From Kiloniella sp. EL199 (GTDB taxonomy: Bacteria; Pseudomonadota; Alphaproteobacteria; Kiloniellales; Kiloniellaceae), in contig NZ_OMPU01000006.1 of the NCBI RefSeq assembly GCF_900313065.1, positions 502,734-566,733 on the forward strand: a DNA stretch of 64,000 nt. Reading direction: 5' to 3'. Positions 52,009 through 61,293 of this stretch are shown piece after piece (positions within the stretch are counted from its first letter, which is position 1; each line of letters opens with the position of its first letter). The position numbers and the translations under genes are program-made. The notes beneath the pieces are model-generated. The model made no database searches and was not told the DNA's origin. It saw only the letters and a list, made by a program, of their open reading frames with translations.

Positions 52009-53162
52009 GACTGAGGTGCTCCCGATGTTGTTTCTTGTGTTTCCCCAGCAGGAACGTCCGGATTCAGTTCTTTTAAAGTGTCAGCATCAATTGCCTTCAC
52101 TTCTTGCCCGTCTTTGATCAATTCTTGGCCGATAACAACAAAGGTTACTTCTTTTGGTAAACCACCAAGCCATAGGCCGTCAGTTGTGTTCTCAAGAATG
52201 CTGGCTTCTTTAAATTCAATCCTGTTGTTTTCGCCGAGTGTTTTCACACCAATAGTGCCGTTGGCATCAATCGTCAGAATTCCGGGTGAAACTTTATGAG
52301 CCTGCATGTCATTAAGGGTGAGAACTGTTTCGGCTGTGATACCATCAGCAATTTTCATATCCGGGTTAGGGACTGCGACTTCAATGCGAAAGGTACGGGT
52401 GCCAGCATCAGCCATTGAAGCAATATACTTAACCTTGCCTTCGACCGTTTGGCCTGTGATCAAACGAACCTTGGCAGTGTGCCCGACTGATATGAAGGGA
52501 ACCAGTCTTTCACTAACGTCTGACACAACAAGGATTGTTGATAGATCAACGATCGTTCCGATCTTGTCACCAACATCGACATACTCACCAATTTCAACAG
52601 CGCGACTGTTCAATACGCCTGTAAAGGGGGCAGGAATGAGTGTGTTGGAAAGAGCAACCTGTGCACGTCTTAATTCTGCCTGTGCTGATTCGAGGGCTGC
52701 TTTACTGGCGGCAAGTTTTGTTTCAGCTTTAAAGCCTTTTTGTGAAAGGCGTTTTGCAGCTTTATATTCAATAGCGCGTTGTTCTTTCAAAGCTTTGAAT
52801 TCCTGTACCTTGGCTGAGCGTTCATTGACGTCAAGCTTGGCAATTAGCTTTCCAGATTCAACGGCATCACCTTTATTGATCGCCAACTCAATGATCTTTC
52901 CACTGGCTTCGCTTTTTATTTCCACAGTGCGTAGTGCTTCTGTTCTCCCACGTACTGTCAGGTAGCGAGTGTAAGGAACCGCGGCTTGAGTCTGTACGCG
53001 AACTGAGGGGATCTTGGTTTCGCGTGAAAGGTTGACCGGAGGTTTCTTGATTTCTGGCTGTCCGGTCTCACCTGCTTCAGAGCTATCTGACAATTGCCCA
53101 GACATAACCCAGCCAGCAGTTCCGACGGCGAGTACGAATGCGAGTAAATAGGAAACTTTCAT
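52005..53162 (-). CDS. RND periplasmic adaptor (membrane fusion protein)
   Basis: A 385-residue HlyD/AcrA-like adaptor. It has an N-terminal membrane anchor (3-20), a barrel-sandwich domain (VRGRTEALRTVEIKSEASGKIIELAINKGDAVESGKLIAKLD, about 70-111) and a coiled-coil hairpin (115-165). The second half of the lipoyl-like domain reads LIPAPFTGVLNSRAVEIGEYVDVGDKIGTIVDL. It overlaps both PadR and the pump gene by four bases. Confidence 0.92.
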   Translation of the reverse strand: MKVSYLLAFVLAVGTAGWVMSGQLSDSSEAGETGQPEIKKPPVNLSRETKIPSVRVQTQAAVPYTRYLTVRGRTEALRTVEIKSEASGKIIELAINKGDAVESGKLIAKLDVNERSAKVQEFKALKEQRAIEYKAAKRLSQKGFKAETKLAASKAALESAQAELRRAQVALSNTLIPAPFTGVLNSRAVEIGEYVDVGDKIGTIVDLSTILVVSDVSERLVPFISVGHTAKVRLITGQTVEGKVKYIASMADAGTRTFRIEVAVPNPDMKIADGITAETVLTLNDMQAHKVSPGILTIDANGTIGVKTLGENNRIEFKEASILENTTDGLWLGGLPKEVTFVVIGQELIKDGQEVKAIDADTLKELNPDVPAGETQETTSGAPQS

Positions 53163-53767
53163 GATGCGTGCCTGCTTGTATCTATCTGCTTGAGATTTGT
53201 ATCTTGGGTATTTGTCTTCGATGTAGAAGAAGAAGTTGCTTCGTGCTGAGAGCGAAGTTCAGCAATGAAACGTTCTTTGTTTTCTTCCAGGTAGGTGAGG
53301 GAATTTTGATAAACTGTTAATCCCAAACCGTGGCAAAGTCGCCGCCCGGTGGGTAACAGAGCTGGGTCACACTGTGTCATGCGCTCAATGGTTTCTTGGT
53401 AAAAAGAAATTCTTTGATCCAGTAGTTTTATGACCTGTGGTAAAGGCAAGAGTTCAGCAAAATAAAGAACAAAGAAAAAGTCAGATGTAAATCTATCTGG
53501 TGTGGGAGGTGTCAAAAGACTTGTGATAAGTGTGTCTTCGCCGCTTTGCGTCAGTTTATACACCTTTTTATCGGGCCTTTTTTCCTGGGCCATCTGAGTG
53601 CATTCAACAAGACCTTCTGAAGAAAGCCGCCCAAGAGCTGGGTAGATAGAACCAAAACTCGCGTCCTGAAAGTGGCTGAAGGCTCCTTCTTTGAACGCTT
53701 TTTTGATTTCATATCCGCTTGCTTCTCCTTGGTACAGGACTGCAAGGCATAGTGTTCTGACATCCAT
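53159..53767 (-). CDS. PadR-family transcriptional regulator
   Basis: The 202-residue protein has the PadR winged helix at the N-terminus: TLCLAVLYQGEASGYEIKKAF, DASFGSIYPALGRLSSEGLVECTQM, KKVYKLTQSGEDTL. A C-terminal helical dimerisation domain (90-180) follows. PadR repressors often control efflux genes in response to toxic compounds; here it is the first gene of the efflux operon. Strong palindromes upstream (53802-53915) are the likely operators. Confidence 0.9.
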   Translation of the reverse strand: MDVRTLCLAVLYQGEASGYEIKKAFKEGAFSHFQDASFGSIYPALGRLSSEGLVECTQMAQEKRPDKKVYKLTQSGEDTLITSLLTPPTPDRFTSDFFFVLYFAELLPLPQVIKLLDQRISFYQETIERMTQCDPALLPTGRRLCHGLGLTVYQNSLTYLEENKERFIAELRSQHEATSSSTSKTNTQDTNLKQIDTSRHAS

Positions 53768-53801
53768 AATTAATAATTACCTGAATTCGTTTTCTCATTG
53801 A

Positions 53802-53824
53802 AGATCAAAAGATTTGATCTTTTG
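53802..53824. repeat. overlapping inverted repeats upstream of padR
   Basis: AGATCAAA-AGA-TTTGATCT (53802-53820) and the shifted CAAAAGAT-TTG-ATCTTTTG (53806-53824) are both perfect 8-base-arm inverted repeats within 45 bases of the padR start. Candidate repressor site. Confidence 0.6.
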
Positions 53825-53846
53825 TATCTCGCAGCTTTTGTATCTC
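53819..53846. repeat. 12-base direct repeat, period 16
   Basis: CTTTTGTATCTC occurs at 53819-53830 and again at 53835-53846. The first copy overlaps the adjacent inverted repeat. Likely regulatory rather than coding. Confidence 0.6.
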
Positions 53847-53890
53847 ATAGAGGAGTCATTGACTTATGTAGGACAGATATACATCAATTC

Positions 53891-53915
53891 AATATATATC
53901 AAGTCGATATATATT
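53891..53915. promoter_or_regulatory. 25-base palindromic operator candidate for PadR
   Basis: AATATATATC (53891-53900) and GATATATATT (53906-53915) are perfect 10-base arms around AAGTC. Dyads of the ATATC/GATAT type are common PadR-family operators. It lies 124 bases upstream of padR. Confidence 0.6.
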
Positions 53916-53981
53916 ATTTATTTCTGACAAAGAGATGCAGTGAATAAAAGAGATTTTGAATGAGTGCTTTAAATGATTGCT

Positions 53982-53996
53982 TTAAAGGTCATTTAA
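53982..53996 (+). promoter_or_regulatory. CtrA-type box upstream of orphan rod-like gene
   Basis: TTAA-AGGTCAT-TTAA is an exact TTAA-N7-TTAA match, 75 bases before the gene at 54071. A further TTAA lies nine bases upstream of it. Same relative position as the fliL and flgB boxes. Confidence 0.65.
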
Positions 53997-54070
53997 ATGG
54001 GATTTATCTAAAATACCCGAAATTGTAATCGAGTTTGAGATAGAGTATTATAGGGAAAAGGATTTATTAT

Positions 54071-54448
54071 ATGGACTATTCTATCCCTCTGTCGGGACTA
54101 CAGTATCAGGCACAGCGTATTTCAGTGTCTGCAAATAATATTGTAAACGCGGGATCACTTGATTCTTCGCGCTTGCCAGAGCGTGTTCCTTTTGCGCCAA
54201 GCAGATTGGATGCGGTAAGCCGTGAACCTGGTGTATCTGGAAGTTTACAGCAGCTGGGACCAAATGCACCTTTGTCTGAGCCTGGGCAGAGTGCTGGTTT
54301 TGCAGAGGTTTTTTCTGCAACGGGCGTAAATATAGAGAGAGAATTGGTTGATCAAAAACTGGCTTCTGTTGCTTATAAGGCAAATGCGGCTGTGATTAAA
54401 ACCTTTACTGAACTGGATGAGACGCTCCTTGATACGATTAAGGACTAA
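54071..54448 (+). CDS. orphan FlgC-like flagellar rod-family protein
   Basis: The 125-residue protein has the shape of a rod protein: an N-terminal SGLQYQAQRISVSANNIVNAGS (8-29, matching the flagellar rod/hook signature SGL.AQ..R....ANNIAN) and a C-terminal helix VNIERELVDQKLASVAYKANAAVIKTF (84-115, matching VDLAEEMVNMIQAQRAYEAN-type ends). A Pro/Ser-rich middle separates them. It lies far from the main flagellar block and probably reaches the rod or hook region through the export gate. It could be a variant structural or signalling subunit. Confidence 0.7.
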   Translation: MDYSIPLSGLQYQAQRISVSANNIVNAGSLDSSRLPERVPFAPSRLDAVSREPGVSGSLQQLGPNAPLSEPGQSAGFAEVFSATGVNIERELVDQKLASVAYKANAAVIKTFTELDETLLDTIKD

Positions 54449-54540
54449 AATAGTAATGGAGCCCTATTGCAGTCATTAACCATAAAAAATAAATTATTGT
54501 AATTTGTTAGCTGTTTCATGGTTTTTTGATTGTGGTTTTG

Positions 54541-54564
54541 ACTAAATTCTATTCATAATTTAGT
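54541..54564. repeat. inverted repeat upstream of PilZ gene
   Basis: ACTAAATT (54541-54548) and AATTTAGT (54557-54564) are perfect 8-base arms with an 8-base spacer, 103 bases before the PilZ gene. Possible operator; could also be chance in A/T-rich DNA. Confidence 0.4.
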
Positions 54565-54666
54565 AAGATTTATTCGGCAATCTTTGTACCTGTTGCCAGT
54601 TTAATATGAATTAAATACGGAAATATTTAGTCCTTTCCGTGTGATGGTTGAGTACTCTGAAGTCCT

Positions 54667-55032
54667 ATGTCTGAAAAAAAACTAACTGTTAAAAAACACA
54701 CGATAGAAGATAATCATGCCGAAGTAAGCGATGACAAACGTCGTTTCCAGCGGGTTTCGGTTCTTTGGTCAGGCGAGTATGCAGATGACCAAGGGGCGGA
54801 ACAGCAATGTGTTATTTTTGATGTTTCAGTAAATGGGGTCCGGGCAAAATTTGATCAGGCTCTTGAAATTGGAACGCAGTTTGTTTTGAAAATTGCTGGC
54901 GGGGTTCAGTTAATGATAGAAGTGGTCTGGTCCCGGGGCCAAACTGTTGGGCTGCGATTTAGGGATAATCCGAATAAACTTGCCAGTATCATGGCCGGGG
55001 TTTTGCCAAGGAAGTGTTTGGAGTTTGCGTAG
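54667..55032 (+). CDS. PilZ-domain c-di-GMP-binding protein
   Basis: The 121-residue protein is essentially one PilZ domain. The RxxxR motif is in KRRFQRVSV (about 24-32) and the second c-di-GMP motif, D-x-S-x-x-G, in DVSVNGVRA (56-64), both intact. The C-terminal IEVVWSRGQTVGLRFRD strand pair is typical. Single-domain PilZ proteins tune motility or polysaccharide output; here it lies 218 bases after the rod-like gene. A terminator follows. Confidence 0.9.
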   Translation: MSEKKLTVKKHTIEDNHAEVSDDKRRFQRVSVLWSGEYADDQGAEQQCVIFDVSVNGVRAKFDQALEIGTQFVLKIAGGVQLMIEVVWSRGQTVGLRFRDNPNKLASIMAGVLPRKCLEFA

Positions 55033-55079
55033 CACAAACGCAATTTCTGTTCATATGTCTGGTTCATGGATAGTTTATT

Positions 55080-55109
55080 AAGGTGCTCTGGTTTTTGAGC
55101 GCCTTTTTT
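55080..55109 (+). terminator. terminator after PilZ gene
   Basis: AAGGTGCTC (55080-55088) pairs with GAGCGCCTT (55097-55105), one T-G pair, followed by a T run. Confidence 0.85.
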
Positions 55110-55499
55110 ATTGCTATTCATTTTTTGTAAGGGACATCGTTTCTATAAGGAGTGTGCTTCTACAATGAGAGGTGAGGCTAAGTTCTTTAAATGATTGTTT
55201 GTATTTTTAACTTTTGTATTTTGTGAACACGAATCTTCAATTGTTCTCATCTTTGGGTTGTTTAGGGAGGTGGGTCATGTGCTTTATGCTATTACTTCTT
55301 TGGAAAAGGTGTGAAATTTTATTGCTTTTTTAGGCGCTTTAGTGTTTGATAATGTTGCTTCCGTGTTGGTGAAATGCTAAGGAAAATAATTTTATCCAAT
55401 TGAATTTAAATATATAATTCTGTAATGTTCTTGTATGATTCTTATCTTCAATAAGGCGCGAACTTTGTATACAATTTTATTGTACTATCCAACTGTAAA

Positions 55500-55528
55500 T
55501 TGACTATGCAACTCCAGATGGATAGCTT
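55500..55528 (+). promoter_or_regulatory. possible dppA promoter
   Basis: TTGACT (55500-55505) and TAGCTT (55523-55528) are 17 bases apart. The -35 box is good and the -10 box weak. It would give a leader of about 80 bases. Confidence 0.35.
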
Positions 55529-55618
55529 AAAACCATCCTTATTTGATTAGGTAACTACAACACTAATTAATAAAAAGAGGCGCATCCTGCGCTTATTTGC
55601 GACATTTGGGAGGATATC

Positions 55619-57217
55619 GTGATTAAAAGAGGACTTTTAGCTACTGCGGCTTTCGCCAGTATGCTTTCAATGGGTGCTGTAACAGCAGAAGCAAAAACTT
55701 TTGTTTACTGTTCTGAAGGTAGCCCGGAAGGTTTCACACCTGCTCTGTATACATCAGGTACTTCATTCGATGCCAGCTCTCGTAACATCTACAACCGTCT
55801 TGTAGAGTTCGAAAGAGGCTCAACCATCATGCAACCTGGTTTGGCTGAATCCTGGGAAGTTTCCGAAGATGGTCTTTCTTACACCTTTAAACTACGTCCA
55901 GGTGTTAAGTTCCACACGACAAAATATTTCACACCATCACGTGAATTGAATGCTGATGATGTACTCTTCAGCTTTAACCGTCAGTGGAAAGCAGATCATC
56001 CGTATCACAAAGTATCTGGTGGTACTTATGAATACTTCACCGGTTATGTTAGTTTCCCTGACATTCTGCAAACAATCGAGAAAGTTGACGACCTAACAGT
56101 CAAGTTTACTCTGCAGAAGCCAGATGCTGCTTTCATTTCCAAAATCGCTATCGATTTTGCTTCTATTCACTCTGCAGAATACGCTCAGCAGATGATGGAT
56201 GCTGGTACACCTGAGAAATTTGACCAAGAGCCAATCGGTACAGGTCCTTTCCAGTTCGTGTCTTATCAGAAAGATGCTTTCATTCGCTATCAGGCTAATG
56301 AAACCTACTGGTCTGGTCGTGCACCACTAGACAAGCTCGTGTTTGCGATTACACCTGACGCGCAAGTTGCGTATCAGAAGCTAGCTGCTGGCGAGTGCCA
56401 TCTTGTTCCTTATCCAAATCAGGCTGATCTTGCTGCGATTGAAGCAAACAAAGATCTGACTGTGGATAGTCAGGAAGGCATGAACGTTGGTTACCTTGCG
56501 TTCAACACCGAGAAAAAACCATTTGATGACAAGCGTGTTCGTCAGGCTCTTAACTATGCCATGAACAAAGAGTCTATCATCAAAGCTGTTTTCCAAGGCG
56601 CTGGTAATGCGGCTAAAAACCCGCTTCCACCAACACTTTGGGGCTATAACGAAGAGATCCAGGATTATCCTTACGATCCTGCAAAAGCAAAAGCTCTCTT
56701 GGCTGAAGCTGGTGTAACAGACCTAAGCACAAACATCTGGGCAATGCCTGTGAAACGTCCATACAACCCGAATGCTCGTCGTATGGCTGAGCTTATTCAG
56801 GCTGACTGGGCAAACGTTGGTGTGAATGCCGAGATCGTTTCCATGGAATGGGGTGAGTATCTTTCCCGTTCACAGAAAGGCGATCACGACACGGTACTTC
56901 TAGGTTGGACTGCGGATTATCCGGATCCGGATAACTTCCTGTCACTTCTGAACTGTGCATCTGCCAAGTCCGGTGGTAACCGTGCGCGCTGGTGTCACAA
57001 AGAATTTGACGATCTTTTCCAGGAAGCTGTGAAAGTATCTGACCCGGATAAGCGTACTCAACTTTATGAACAGGCTCAGGCTGTCTTCAAAGAAGAAGCT
57101 CCTTGGGTAACTGTTGCTCACTCTGTTGTTCACAAAGCTATGAGCAACAAAGTTGTTGATTTCCGTATTGATCCACTTGGTGGTCATGTATTCTACGGCG
57201 TTGATTTAGAAGAATAA
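55619..57217 (+). CDS. dppA: dipeptide ABC transporter substrate-binding protein
   Basis: A 532-residue periplasmic binding protein of the DppA type. It has a Sec signal peptide (cleavage after AEA near 25), then KTFVYCSEGSPEGFTPALYTSG, NADDVLFSFNRQ, YHKVSGGTYEYF, EPIGTGPFQF and RPYNPNARRMAELIQADW. These blocks parallel Escherichia coli DppA closely. The start is GTG 55619 with GGGAGG five to ten bases upstream. It is first in dppABCDF; a hairpin after it probably raises its expression over the membrane genes. Confidence 0.95.
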   Translation: MIKRGLLATAAFASMLSMGAVTAEAKTFVYCSEGSPEGFTPALYTSGTSFDASSRNIYNRLVEFERGSTIMQPGLAESWEVSEDGLSYTFKLRPGVKFHTTKYFTPSRELNADDVLFSFNRQWKADHPYHKVSGGTYEYFTGYVSFPDILQTIEKVDDLTVKFTLQKPDAAFISKIAIDFASIHSAEYAQQMMDAGTPEKFDQEPIGTGPFQFVSYQKDAFIRYQANETYWSGRAPLDKLVFAITPDAQVAYQKLAAGECHLVPYPNQADLAAIEANKDLTVDSQEGMNVGYLAFNTEKKPFDDKRVRQALNYAMNKESIIKAVFQGAGNAAKNPLPPTLWGYNEEIQDYPYDPAKAKALLAEAGVTDLSTNIWAMPVKRPYNPNARRMAELIQADWANVGVNAEIVSMEWGEYLSRSQKGDHDTVLLGWTADYPDPDNFLSLLNCASAKSGGNRARWCHKEFDDLFQEAVKVSDPDKRTQLYEQAQAVFKEEAPWVTVAHSVVHKAMSNKVVDFRIDPLGGHVFYGVDLEE

Positions 57218-57245
57218 GAGATAAATCTTATAGCTAAATATGAAA

Positions 57246-57277
57246 CGGGGAGGGTGTAAACCTTCCCCGCTTTTCTT
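57246..57277 (+). terminator. intra-operon hairpin dppA/dppB
   Basis: CGGGGAGGG (57246-57254) pairs with CCTTCCCCG (57261-57269), one G-U pair, followed by CTTTTCTT. It likely acts as a partial terminator or mRNA stabiliser, giving excess binding protein. Confidence 0.75.
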
Positions 57278-57298
57278 ATAAGCGAAGTCAGGATCGCG

Positions 57299-58315
57299 AT
57301 GTTACGCTTTATTTTATCAAAGTTGGGAGTGCTTATCCCAACGTTTCTTGGTGTTACTCTGATTGCATTCAGTTTCATCAGGATGTTACCAGGAGACCCA
57401 ATTGAGCTACTCGCCGGGGAACGCGGTGTTTCCGCAGAACGGCATGCCCAGCTTATGGCAGATCTCGGATTTGATCGCCCGATTTGGGAACAGTATTTTT
57501 CATTCCTTTGGGGAATTTTACAGGGGGACTTTGGTGTCTCCTTTACCAGTCGTACACCAGTTCTAGAAGAGTTCCTGACGCGGTTTCCTGCGACGGTTGA
57601 GCTCGCTGGGTGCGCAATTATTTTTGCTGCGCTGATCGGTTTACCAGCTGGTATCATCGCTGCTGTAAAACGTGGATCAGCTTTTGATCATACCTTGATG
57701 GGTATTTCGCTGACCGGGTATTCCATGCCGATTTTCTGGTGGGGACTTCTCTTGATTATCTTGTTCTCCAGCCCTGATATGCTTGGGTTGACGCCAGTTT
57801 CTGGTCGTCTGTCGGCATTGTTCTGGATCGATCAGGATACAGGATTCATGCTGATCGATGCTTTTGTCAGTGATGAAAAAGGCGCGTTTAAGTCAGCGGT
57901 TTCGCATCTTATTTTGCCGACGATTGTTTTGGGAACCATACCGATGGCCATCATCGCACGTCAGACACGTTCTGCGATGCTGGAAGTTCTTGGTGAAGAT
58001 TATGTTCGTACCGCCAGAGCCAAGGGGCTTTCTCCCATGCGTATTGTGGGCGTTCACGCTCTTCGTAATGCTCTGATCACTGTCGTTACCGTGATCGGTC
58101 TGCAGGTCGGTGTTCTTTTGGCCGGTGCTATCCTGACGGAAACAATTTTCTCTTGGCCCGGCATTGGTAAGTGGATGATTGATTCCATTTCTAGACGTGA
58201 TTATTTCGCGGTTCAGGGTGGTATTGTCCTGATTGCATCGATTGTCATGATGGTGAACCTGTTGGTTGACTTCATGTACGGTCTGATCAATCCAAGAATT
58301 CTGCATCGGAGGTAA
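57299..58315 (+). CDS. dppB: dipeptide ABC transporter permease DppB
   Basis: A 338-residue permease with about six membrane helices. It has the N-terminal LGVLIPTFLGVTLIAFSFIRMLPGDPIELLAG and the EAA-type loop YVRTARAKGLSPMRIVGVHALRNALI, which contacts the ATPases. The C-terminal FSWPGIGKWMIDSISRRDYFAVQG fits. It pairs with DppC. Confidence 0.95.
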   Translation: MLRFILSKLGVLIPTFLGVTLIAFSFIRMLPGDPIELLAGERGVSAERHAQLMADLGFDRPIWEQYFSFLWGILQGDFGVSFTSRTPVLEEFLTRFPATVELAGCAIIFAALIGLPAGIIAAVKRGSAFDHTLMGISLTGYSMPIFWWGLLLIILFSSPDMLGLTPVSGRLSALFWIDQDTGFMLIDAFVSDEKGAFKSAVSHLILPTIVLGTIPMAIIARQTRSAMLEVLGEDYVRTARAKGLSPMRIVGVHALRNALITVVTVIGLQVGVLLAGAILTETIFSWPGIGKWMIDSISRRDYFAVQGGIVLIASIVMMVNLLVDFMYGLINPRILHRR

Positions 58316-58317
58316 TG

Positions 58318-59238
58318 ATGAGCCAAGTTCAAAATACAGCCGAACAGTCTTCGGCACCTGAACAGATCAGTCCTCTGCGTCAACAGTTCAGAGAGTTCTG
58401 GTTCTATTTTTCGGAAAACAAAGGTGCCGTCGTTGGCCTGTTTTTCTTCCTGTTTGTCGTTTTTGTTGCTCTTTTTGCTGATGTGATTGCACCACATTCG
58501 CCAGATCAACAAAACCGCGATTTTATTCTGATCCCGCCGTTTTGGCAGGATGGCGGTAGCATTGAGTTCTTGTTGGGCACCGATGCTGTTGGTCGTGATC
58601 TTTTGTCTCGCCTTATGCATGGATCACGCTTTTCTCTGTTTGCCGGATGTATTGTGATTGTCATCAGTTTGACATTTGGTGTTTTGCTCGGTTTGTCTGC
58701 CGGATATTTCAGAGGCTTCTATGAAGTTATTGTAATGCGGATCATGGATGTGATCCTGTCCATCCCAAGCCTTCTGATGGCGTTGGTTCTTGTTGCTATG
58801 CTTGGCCCTGGTCTCAGGAATGCGATGATCGCGATTTCCATTACTTATCTGCCGCATTATGTGCGTCTCGCGCGTGCTTCTGCTGTTGCTGAATCTGCCA
58901 GAGATTATGTGACTGCGAGTAAAGTTGCTGGGGCAGGTACTATGAGGCTAATGCTTGTAACAATCTTGCCAAACTGTATGGCACCATTGATTGTTCAGGC
59001 TTCGTTAAGTTTCTCTACTGCTATTCTGGATACAGCAGCACTTGGGTTCCTTGGTATGGGCGCGCAGCCGCCTGCATCAGAGTGGGGAACAATGTTGGCC
59101 GAAGCACGTGAATTTATTCTCAGTGCATGGTGGGTTGTTACCTTCCCGGGTATTGCTATTCTCTTGACCGTTCTCGCTATCAACCTGATGGGTGATGGTC
59201 TGCGCGATGCCCTTGATCCTAAGATGAAGAGGTCTTGA
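58318..59238 (+). CDS. dppC: dipeptide ABC transporter permease DppC
   Basis: A 306-residue permease. It shows [24 protein letters not shown], the EAA loop [31 protein letters not shown] and [25 protein letters not shown]. Two adjacent ATGs occur; I use the second (58318) because GGAGG is five bases before it, while the first overlaps the dppB stop. Confidence 0.95.
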   Translation: MSQVQNTAEQSSAPEQISPLRQQFREFWFYFSENKGAVVGLFFFLFVVFVALFADVIAPHSPDQQNRDFILIPPFWQDGGSIEFLLGTDAVGRDLLSRLMHGSRFSLFAGCIVIVISLTFGVLLGLSAGYFRGFYEVIVMRIMDVILSIPSLLMALVLVAMLGPGLRNAMIAISITYLPHYVRLARASAVAESARDYVTASKVAGAGTMRLMLVTILPNCMAPLIVQASLSFSTAILDTAALGFLGMGAQPPASEWGTMLAEAREFILSAWWVVTFPGIAILLTVLAINLMGDGLRDALDPKMKRS

Positions 59239-59242
59239 TCCC

Positions 59243-60256
59243 ATGAGTTTATTGGATATTAAAAATCTCTCTGTCGAGTTCCAGACGGCGCATGGTTTGT
59301 TCCGTGCTGTTGATGGAGTTGATTTGGAAATTGATCAGGGTGAAATGGTCGCGATCGTGGGTGAATCCGGATCAGGTAAATCTGTTTCCATGCTGGCGTT
59401 GATGGGCTTACTTCCCTGGACGGCTAACATCACGGCTGATCGGATGTTTTTCGATGGCATCGATCTATTGTCAATTTCAAAAAAAGAACGTCGTCAAATC
59501 ATTGGTAAAGATATTTCCATGATTTTTCAGGAGCCGATGACCAGCTTGAATCCCTGCTTTACCGTTGGTTATCAGATCATGGAAGTGATCAAAGAGCATT
59601 TGGGTGGCACAAGGAAAGAGCTGGAAAAAAGAGCAATCGAACTTCTGGGAATGGTTGGTATTCCTGCTCCGGAAACAAGATTGCGCGCTTTTCCGCACCA
59701 AATGTCTGGTGGCATGAACCAGCGTGTAATGATTGCGATGATGATTGCCTGTAATCCGCGCTTGCTGATTGCTGATGAACCAACAACGGCTTTGGATGTG
59801 ACAATTCAGGCGCAAATTCTTGAGCTTCTGGGCGAGTTACAGAAAGAACAAGGCATGGCCTTGGTTCTTATTACTCATGATATGGGTGTTGTTGCCGAAA
59901 CTGCTGAAGTCGTGAATGTTCAGTATGCAGGTCAACAAGTTGAGCGTCAGGATGTGGTTGGTTTGTTTGACAAGCCGCAACACCCCTATACCTATGCCTT
60001 GCTTAATGCTTTGCCAGAACGAGCAACAAGTAAACGTCTACCATCAATTCCCGGCGTTGTTCCCGGACTACTGGATAGACCAACGGGGTGTCTTTTCAAT
60101 CCGCGTTGTCAGTTTGCCACGGATAAATGCAGAAAAGAAGCACCGGATCATGCCAACAAGGTTTTGTGTCACTATCCTTTGGTTGATGGCAAGCCAACAA
60201 ACAATCATCCAGGTGTTGCTACTTCGGATGTCGCTGTTTCAGGGGGAGCTGCATAA
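59243..60256 (+). CDS. dppD: dipeptide ABC transporter ATPase DppD
   Basis: The 337-residue ATPase has Walker A GESGSGKS (40-47), the signature [33 protein letters not shown] and the oligopeptide-family C-terminus with the cysteine cluster [14 protein letters not shown], which in related proteins binds an iron-sulfur centre. It overlaps dppF by one base. Confidence 0.95.
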   Translation: MSLLDIKNLSVEFQTAHGLFRAVDGVDLEIDQGEMVAIVGESGSGKSVSMLALMGLLPWTANITADRMFFDGIDLLSISKKERRQIIGKDISMIFQEPMTSLNPCFTVGYQIMEVIKEHLGGTRKELEKRAIELLGMVGIPAPETRLRAFPHQMSGGMNQRVMIAMMIACNPRLLIADEPTTALDVTIQAQILELLGELQKEQGMALVLITHDMGVVAETAEVVNVQYAGQQVERQDVVGLFDKPQHPYTYALLNALPERATSKRLPSIPGVVPGLLDRPTGCLFNPRCQFATDKCRKEAPDHANKVLCHYPLVDGKPTNNHPGVATSDVAVSGGAA

Positions 60257-61236
60257 TGGGTGTTGAGACCGTATTAAAAGCCGATAATCTCAAGCGTTAT
60301 TACGAGGTTAAAGGGGGCATGTTCTCCAAAGGCGGCACTGTCAAGGCGCTTGACGGAGCTACTTTTCAGTTGGAGGCGGGCAAAACACTGGCAGTGGTTG
60401 GTGAATCAGGTTGTGGTAAGTCCACACTTGCGCGTTTGGTGACGTTGATTGAAAAGCCAACACAAGGTGAACTTCTTCTTGGCGGGATGGATATTGCATC
60501 TGTCCATAGCAAAGAAGATATGATTACGCTGCGCCAAATGGTGCAGATTGTTTTTCAGGATCCCTATGGTTCTTTGAACCCGCGCCAGAAAATCAGTGAT
60601 ATTCTGGCCGAGCCTTTGAAAATCAATACAAAGATGTCAGCATCTGAAAGACGCGAAGAAGTGCTTTCTATGATGTCACGTGTTGGCCTTCGTCCTGAAC
60701 AGGCTGATCGCTATCCGCATATGTTCTCTGGCGGACAGCGTCAGCGTATTGCTGTTGCTCGCGCGCTGATGTTACGCCCAAAGATTGTCATCTTGGATGA
60801 ACCTGTTTCTGCGTTGGATGTTTCCATTCAGGCGCAAGTGCTGAACTTGCTGACAGATCTACAAGAAGAAATGGACTTGGCCTATCTCTTCATTTCGCAT
60901 GATTTGTCAGTCGTTAAGCACATCGCGGATGACGTTCTGGTGATGTATTTGGGGCAGCCCGTCGAGCACGGAACACGGGATGAAATCTTCAGTAACCCGC
61001 AACATCCCTATACACGTGCATTGTTGTCTGCGACACCTGTTGCTGATCCGAACAGAAAGAAAGAGCGTATCAAGCTGGTCGGGGAGCTTCCGTCTCCATT
61101 AAACCCGCCATCGGGTTGCTCTTTCCATCCTCGCTGTCCTCTCGCAAATGATCGCTGCAAAGCAGAGCGCCCTGTTTTGACATCTACAAGCAGTGCTCTT
61201 GTTTCATGTCATGCTGTTGAAGAAGGACGAAGTTGA
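60256..61236 (+). CDS. dppF: dipeptide ABC transporter ATPase DppF
   Basis: The 326-residue partner ATPase has Walker A GESGCGKST, signature FSGGQRQRIAVARALMLRPKIVILDEPVSALDVS and the C-terminal CSFHPRCPLANDRC cluster. With DppD it forms the heterodimer that powers DppBC. It is last in the operon; a terminator follows. Confidence 0.95.
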   Translation: MGVETVLKADNLKRYYEVKGGMFSKGGTVKALDGATFQLEAGKTLAVVGESGCGKSTLARLVTLIEKPTQGELLLGGMDIASVHSKEDMITLRQMVQIVFQDPYGSLNPRQKISDILAEPLKINTKMSASERREEVLSMMSRVGLRPEQADRYPHMFSGGQRQRIAVARALMLRPKIVILDEPVSALDVSIQAQVLNLLTDLQEEMDLAYLFISHDLSVVKHIADDVLVMYLGQPVEHGTRDEIFSNPQHPYTRALLSATPVADPNRKKERIKLVGELPSPLNPPSGCSFHPRCPLANDRCKAERPVLTSTSSALVSCHAVEEGRS

Positions 61237-61263
61237 ATCTGGCTTTGATTTGTTATAGTTGCA

Positions 61264-61293
61264 AATGCGCTCAACTCTGTTGGGCGCATTTTT
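61264..61293. terminator. terminator after dppF
   Basis: AATGCGCTCAAC (61264-61275) pairs with GTTGGGCGCATT (61279-61290), one T-G pair, then TTT. It sits between convergent operons. Confidence 0.85.

Larger units (their letters stand above)
53768..54070. other. PadR/rod-like gene control region (303 bases)
   Basis: A very A/T-rich divergent region without a gene. The left part has overlapping palindromes, a direct repeat and a long perfect palindrome facing padR. The right part has three TTAA tetramers including an exact CtrA-type box facing the gene at 54071. Confidence 0.7.
55033..55618. other. long intergenic region before dppA (586 bases)
   Basis: A/T-rich, with no gene I can support. 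It begins with the PilZ terminator and contains a TACAAT-TTT-ATTGTA inverted repeat near 55470. A possible dppA promoter and the dppA ribosome site GGGAGG (55608-55613) complete it. The length suggests a long dppA leader, but I see no recognised riboswitch. Confidence 0.6.

Noticed and set aside
54611-54625. TTAA-N6-TTAA before the PilZ gene as a CtrA box
   Set aside because: The spacing is six, not seven, so it does not meet the consensus.
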